This document shows positions 60,101 to 64,000 of a DNA stretch of 64,000 nucleotides, piece after piece. Source of the stretch: Sinonovacula constricta. Lineage: Eukaryota > Mollusca > Bivalvia > Cardiida > Solecurtidae. Numbering within the stretch: the first letter of the stretch is position 1; every line of letters begins with the position of its first letter. Both the position numbers and the translations under genes were made by a program. Under the pieces are notes generated by a model. It made no database searches, was not told where the DNA came from, and saw nothing but the letters and a program-made list of their open reading frames with translations. The stretch spans positions 6,230,759 through 6,294,758 of the forward strand of contig CM017560.1 in the NCBI GenBank assembly GCA_007844125.1, read 5' to 3'.

Positions 60101-62612
60101 AATAGGCCCATGTTGCTCTGACATTGCCAATAGGCCCATGTTGCTCTGACATCAAACAGCCACGTTGTTCTGACATTACCAATAGACCCACGTTGTTCTG
60201 ACATTGCCAATAGAACCATGTTGCTCTGACATTGTTAGTAGACCCATGTTGTTCTGACATTACCAATAGACCCATGTTATTCTGACATTGCTAAAAAAAA
60301 ACATTGTTGCTCTGACATTACCAATAGACCCATGTTGTTCTGACATTACCAATAGACCATTGTTGCTCTGACATTGCCAATAGACCCTTGTTGCTCTGAC
60401 ATTGCCAATAGACCCCTGTTGCTCTGACATTGCCAACAGACCCTTGTTGTTCTGACTTTGCCAACAGACCCCTGTTGCTCTGACATTGCCAACAGACCCT
60501 TGTTGTTCTGACATTGCCAATAGACCATTGTTGCTCTGACATTGCCAATAGACCCTTGTTGCTCTGACATTGCCAATAGAACATTGTTGCTCTGACATTG
60601 CCATTAGACCATTGTTGTTCTGACAATGCCAAAAGGTCTTTGTTGTTCCTGGCAGTTACATTGCTAGTCTCATGTTGCTCTGACATTGCCAGTGACATTG
60701 ATAAACCCATATTGCTCTGACATTATTAATGATATTGCTACAACCATTTTGCTCTTACATTATCATAGACATTGCTACACCCATGTTGCTCTGACATTGT
60801 CAGTAACATTGCTAGATCCTTGTTGCAGTGTTGTGATTATTTATCTTTGGTAATTTGTTTCAGACCTGTGGAGTAATATCTGGTCATACAAAGAAAATGT
60901 GTACACGGTAAGTACAATTTGTTGACTTTTTTTTTTCAACCTGCCTGTACATCTTAAAGCAGATGTCAAAGCTTATGTTTCAAACATAGATGTACAGCAT
61001 CTTACCATGCAAACCATGTTGAAATTCATGTTAAAGAGTCTCATCTTCAGACTTCTGTATTCAGGCACCAACTTAATCTAAAACTGATTCACTACCAAGT
61101 TTGCTCAAAGAGTATACAAACAGATAAAATAATAGGCATACCCTGTTCACTCAGGTGCTATCAGTCCTGCAAACATACGGTAAAAAGTGTTTTCTTGCCT
61201 GAATATAAAACCCGTGATCTTTATATTTTTTTGACTTTGTGTTGTTTTAGCTTTTATGTTCGCATGACTGTCACATTTTACCTGATCCAGGTCCCACAAG
61301 TGTCCCCAGCACACAGATGAACAGAGGAGGCAGGTCAGGCAATGTTTGTTAGGAACAGGGTGAGTAATCACAAACCTACAAATCTTTATCATAATTTATT
61401 CATATACAGTCTGTCTTAGAAATATAATCAGCACTTATTAAGTTGAGCAAAGAAACTTTGAAAATCTTCTTGTCAGAAACTACACTAGCTAGAGCCTTGG
61501 TATACATATTTTTGGCATGGTCCTTTATCAAGAGTGTTCAAAGAATTTTTATCCTTTAAAAACATGACCACCAGGGTTTGACCTTTGACTTTATATGGAT
61601 ATGTAGTAATTGAATTAAAACAGTTCCAATGTTGTTTATGTACATGTATTACCATTATTTTAGTCTTGTTACATACGGCTGTTAGTACTTGCTCATTGTG
61701 ACTAAATGTCTACGGCACGCAGGTGATCAACATAGGGCCACCTTGACTCTCTTGTTCTTCTTTTAGAAGTGAATTTGAAATGTCTTAATGAAATGAATAA
61801 TATCAATTCCTTCTTTGCTAAATGATTAAAATATATTTTTGACTAGAAATTTCATAACATTCATTGTTCTTCCATTTTCCAGTGTTAAAATTCTGTGTAG
61901 TAGGAAGATATCTGAAAAGAATCATTGCAAGTTTGTGTTTAAACATTTAATCATCATTAAATGATATTGTAACTTAGAAATGTAACATTTAGAGAAGATA
62001 TTTTAGATTTGTAGTAATTAAATCTTTCAATATCTTCACATATTCTTACAATACATTTTGTAAACCCTAACCCTTCAGGGGCCTGGGAGAGGATGATGAT
62101 CATGTAGACATCGATACATACGTGGATGGAGACAGCCAATCACTGAGAGAATCTCTACAGTGGGAGGCGGCCTCCAATGCCTCTTCACCGACCGACTCAA
62201 CATCCACCGTCAATAGTAAGTAGATGGGAACTTAAGTTGGCCAAATCTCCATATTGCTTACCTTTGACTTAAAAGATTCTTGCAAGACCTTTCCTTTCAG
62301 TTTGCATTGCCAAGGTATCCACTTGATTATGAAAAACTTATATAACCTTTCTTTGATGGTATTTAGTCTATCAAGTAGTACTGTAGTGTTAAATTTCAAC
62401 TTGAGTTTTTTTTTATCAATTTCAAGTATAATCCATTGAAACCCAATCTTGTAATTAATTGACCATTATTTTTTTTCTCTTTAGGTAATAATTCTAGCTC
62501 CCGTCGTAAGCATGGCAAGAGTTCTAAGTCTAAGAAGCGGAAGATGACAAAGACTTTATCCCATAGTTCCTTGGCTGGTCACCAGCTCCCCAACATGTAC
62601 GACTTCGAGTGA
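54145..62612 (+). CDS. ATXN7L3: Ataxin-7-like protein 3 (SGF11), SAGA deubiquitinase-module subunit, twelve coding exons
   Basis: Exons are 54145-54195, 55245-55360, 55917-55933, 56248-56452, 57130-57218, 57656-57769, 58062-58154, 58557-58582, 60864-60907, 61291-61359, 62079-62215 and 62485-62612. All junctions are GT-AG and phase-consistent, giving 362 residues (the human protein is about 347). The N-terminal helix region ([24 protein letters not shown], 18-41, quoted across two short stretches) matches the SGF11 domain that packs on ENY2. The SGF11 zinc finger has ligands C85, C88, H100 and C104 within [20 protein letters not shown]. The SCA7 zinc-binding domain shows C239-x10-C250-x5-C256-x2-H259. 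Lys/Ser-rich tails follow. In SAGA this subunit activates USP22 with ENY2 and removes ubiquitin from histone H2B in the nucleus. Oddities are two microexons (17 and 26 nt) and intron 8, which is mostly minisatellite. Confidence 0.94.
54280..55134 (-). mobile_element. 5'-truncated non-LTR retrotransposon (reverse transcriptase C-terminal part)
   Basis: An open frame at 55114-54386 (242 codons) encodes the region after the catalytic core of a jockey/CR1-type reverse transcriptase. It starts [19 protein letters not shown] and contains [39 protein letters not shown] and RLWNGLP, all typical of this part. The catalytic FADD/YADD box lies upstream of the truncation and is absent. After the stop there is a short 3' UTR ending in a (TTGAAG)n tail at about 54300-54282. 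The element lies antisense in intron 1 of ATXN7L3. The intact frame suggests fairly recent insertion. Confidence 0.88.
56765..57035 (+). mobile_element. tRNA-derived SINE, family A, copy 3
   Basis: The head has GCTCAAGTGGTAGAG and GCGGGTTCAAAC, with a small deletion after the B-box. The body matches copies at 2262 and 6978 and ends AAATCCCAATCCCAAATCC. It lies in intron 4 of ATXN7L3, in the same direction as the gene. Confidence 0.87.
58735..60830. repeat. 28 bp minisatellite in ATXN7L3 intron 8, about 70 units
   Basis: The unit TGCTCTGACATTGCCAATAG + ACCCATGT repeats at 28 bp (for example 58894 and 58922). A second unit type, TGACATCAAACAGCCACGTTG + TTC, is interspersed from 59070 to 60160, making local higher-order patterns. 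From 60350 to 60600 a variant ACCCTTGT/ACCATTGT dominates. Both edges decay. It separates microexon 8 from the SCA7-encoding exon 9 and takes up most of the 2.28 kb intron. Long - strand frames across it are repeat artefacts. Confidence 0.95.
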
Positions 62613-62937
62613 CGTACACCACACCATGTCTTATACCCCAGTCTTTCTCAGTTGTTTGTATAATGTGCTGTACCGGTTATATAGTCACTGAATATTCAAT
62701 TATTGTCTTTCTTCATTTGATGGGTGGGGCAAAGTTAGTCATACACATTGTCCAGTCTTTGTTCTTGTAAACATGTTTATGTAAAAATGTATATATGTAA
62801 GAGACAATAGGTCGTACAAATTCTATTTAAATGTTCAATTTGTAGAAAAATTCTAAAAACCAGTGCAAGGACCTATATTTCTTACCTACACTCTATAACA
62901 TTTGTAAACAAAAAGGTGTTGAGGAGCATCCAGCATT

Positions 62938-62943
62938 AATAAA
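62938..62943 (+). terminator. Polyadenylation signal AATAAA of ATXN7L3
   Basis: AATAAA lies 326 bases after the stop codon, just before the 31 bp repeat array. Confidence 0.6.
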
Positions 62944-62970
62944 TATGTTGACTGAAAGGACTATAAATCT

Positions 62971-63330
62971 GGTTGGTTGAATTTGAAAGTGCAACCAATC
63001 AGGTTGGTTGAATTTGTTAGTGCAATGTATCTAGTAGGTTGAATTTGAAAGTGCAACCATCGTATTGTGTTGAATTTGAAAGTGCAACCAATCTAGTTGG
63101 TTGAATTTGAAAGTGCAACCAATCCAGTAGGTTGAATATGAAAGTGCAGCCAATCAAGTGTGTTGAATTTGAAAGTGCAACCAATCCAGTGGGTTGTTGA
63201 ATATGAAAGTGCTGCCAAATAATGGGTTGAATTTGAAAGTGCAACCAATCTAGTAGGTTAAATTTGAAAGTGCAGCCAATCTAGTAGGTTGAATTTGTAA
63301 GTGAAACCTATCTAGTAGGTTAAATTGAAA
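62971..63330. repeat. 31 bp minisatellite just past ATXN7L3, about 11 copies
   Basis: The unit GGTTGAATTTGAAAGTGCAA + CCAATCTAGTA repeats with 5-20% variation and small indels. It starts about 30 bases after the polyadenylation signal. Each unit carries a CCAAT pentamer. Confidence 0.92.
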
Positions 63331-63558
63331 AGGGATTTGATATTCCACCTGAAAGATTTATTGGACTATTACAAGGATCTTTTACCTGAATCAAAATTTT
63401 TTAAACCTGTCCTACTGGTGCAGTTATTGCTTAGACTTGTTGTAATTTGTAATGTTTAAATTTTGTGAAGGTAATATTTGCAGGGCTAATTGAAAGTTGT
63501 CCAAGTGGAATAGGTTATTGCATGTGGGTGTTGTTTGTTTTTATAACATGGTTGTATA

Positions 63559-63875
63559 GATCAGGCTTAGGCAAATAGTGTAGTATCGGCTCCAGGTACT
63601 GGAGGCCATGGGTTTGATCCTGGGCCATGACATACCTAAGTCATTAAAAATGATATTTGTATAGCACCCTTGCTCTCTCTCAAGCAAATATTAGGGTAGT
63701 TCCAGGACTTGTTGGACCTGTGTCAGTATATTGTGAGTTGGTGCCAGGTGTTCACAGCATGCTGTACGCACTATTTCTGCTTAGAGGACACCATCTCCAG
63801 TACTGCAATGCTGTTGGAGGGATGATAATCCCAACAAATTACTGCTGAGAGCTTTCTGATCTGGATTTACACTAA
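63559..63875 (+). mobile_element. Family B SINE, copy 2, flanked by the dispersed motif
   Basis: The head (ATCGGCTCCAGGTACTGGAGG, then GGGTTTGATCCTGGGCC) and body (AAGTCATTAAAAATGATA, AGGGTAGTTCCAGGACT, ACACCATCTCCAGTACTG as ACACCATCTCCAG) match the copy at 3505. GATCAGGCTTAGGCAAATAG + TGTAG precedes it and CTGATCTGGATTTACACTA follows it in the opposite orientation. This suggests that the SINE lies inside, or next to ends of, the unidentified repeat. Confidence 0.75.
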
Positions 63876-64000
63876 GTCATTACTAATACATACATGCATT
63901 GTTTTCTGTGCATTAAGTGGAGAGCAGAAAATTAAGAACTTAAAATTATCTGTTAACAAATAAAGTGTGATATGGGTTAAAGTAAAATTTGCTATACCCT

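Noticed and set aside
58836..60710. Overlapping - strand frames with repeats such as [17 protein letters not shown]
   Set aside because: They come from the 28 bp minisatellite inside an ATXN7L3 intron. Frames shift between units and nothing supports translation.

Overview
This is an AT-rich nuclear genome window from an animal. Introns have GT-AG borders, polyadenylation signals are AATAAA, and three tRNA-derived SINE families are interspersed. The gene set plus a dispersed tandem-repeat element of the kind common in bivalve genomes suggest a mollusc, most likely a bivalve. The species cannot be fixed from the sequence alone. Nothing bacterial, no CRISPR array and no viral gene was seen.

Layout. 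From 189 to 2167 lies a transposon-like element with terminal inverted repeats. It holds a broken SAP-domain fragment and a second inverted-repeat element nested inside it. A twelve-finger C2H2 zinc-finger gene follows on the + strand (3992-5035). An MFSD6-like major facilitator transporter lies on the - strand (six coding exons between 15838 and 7576, 519 aa). About 90% of its last intron is a 4.2 kb array of a 73-78 bp repeat that copies the 3' end of exon 5 together with its splice donor. From 15.9 to 31.7 kb there is no convincing gene, only SINE pieces, a (TA)n tract, a palindromic double CRE and a dispersed tandem-repeat element. A PAR/CES-2-type bZIP transcription factor gene occupies the - strand from 52579 to 31784 (four coding exons, 300 aa). 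It has a phase-compatible alternative first exon at 36887-36737 that would give a 154 aa short form. Its introns hold an apparent Mutator-type MITE, a Harbinger-type MITE, a TTAA-flanked element carrying a 45 bp minisatellite, and several SINEs. Diverging from it about 1.57 kb away is the + strand gene for ATXN7L3/SGF11, the zinc-finger subunit of the SAGA deubiquitinase module (twelve coding exons 54145-62612, 362 aa). Its introns contain an antisense non-LTR retrotransposon remnant, a SINE and a 2.1 kb minisatellite of 28 bp units. A 31 bp minisatellite starts just past its polyadenylation signal.

The four genes have no evident shared pathway. Three encode nuclear proteins (two DNA-binding factors and a chromatin co-activator subunit) and one a membrane transporter. 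The most unusual feature is the transporter intron, which appears to have been built by amplification of an exon-intron junction. Exon models were made by hand from splice sites and reading phase. All joins are phase-consistent, but transcript evidence was not available.
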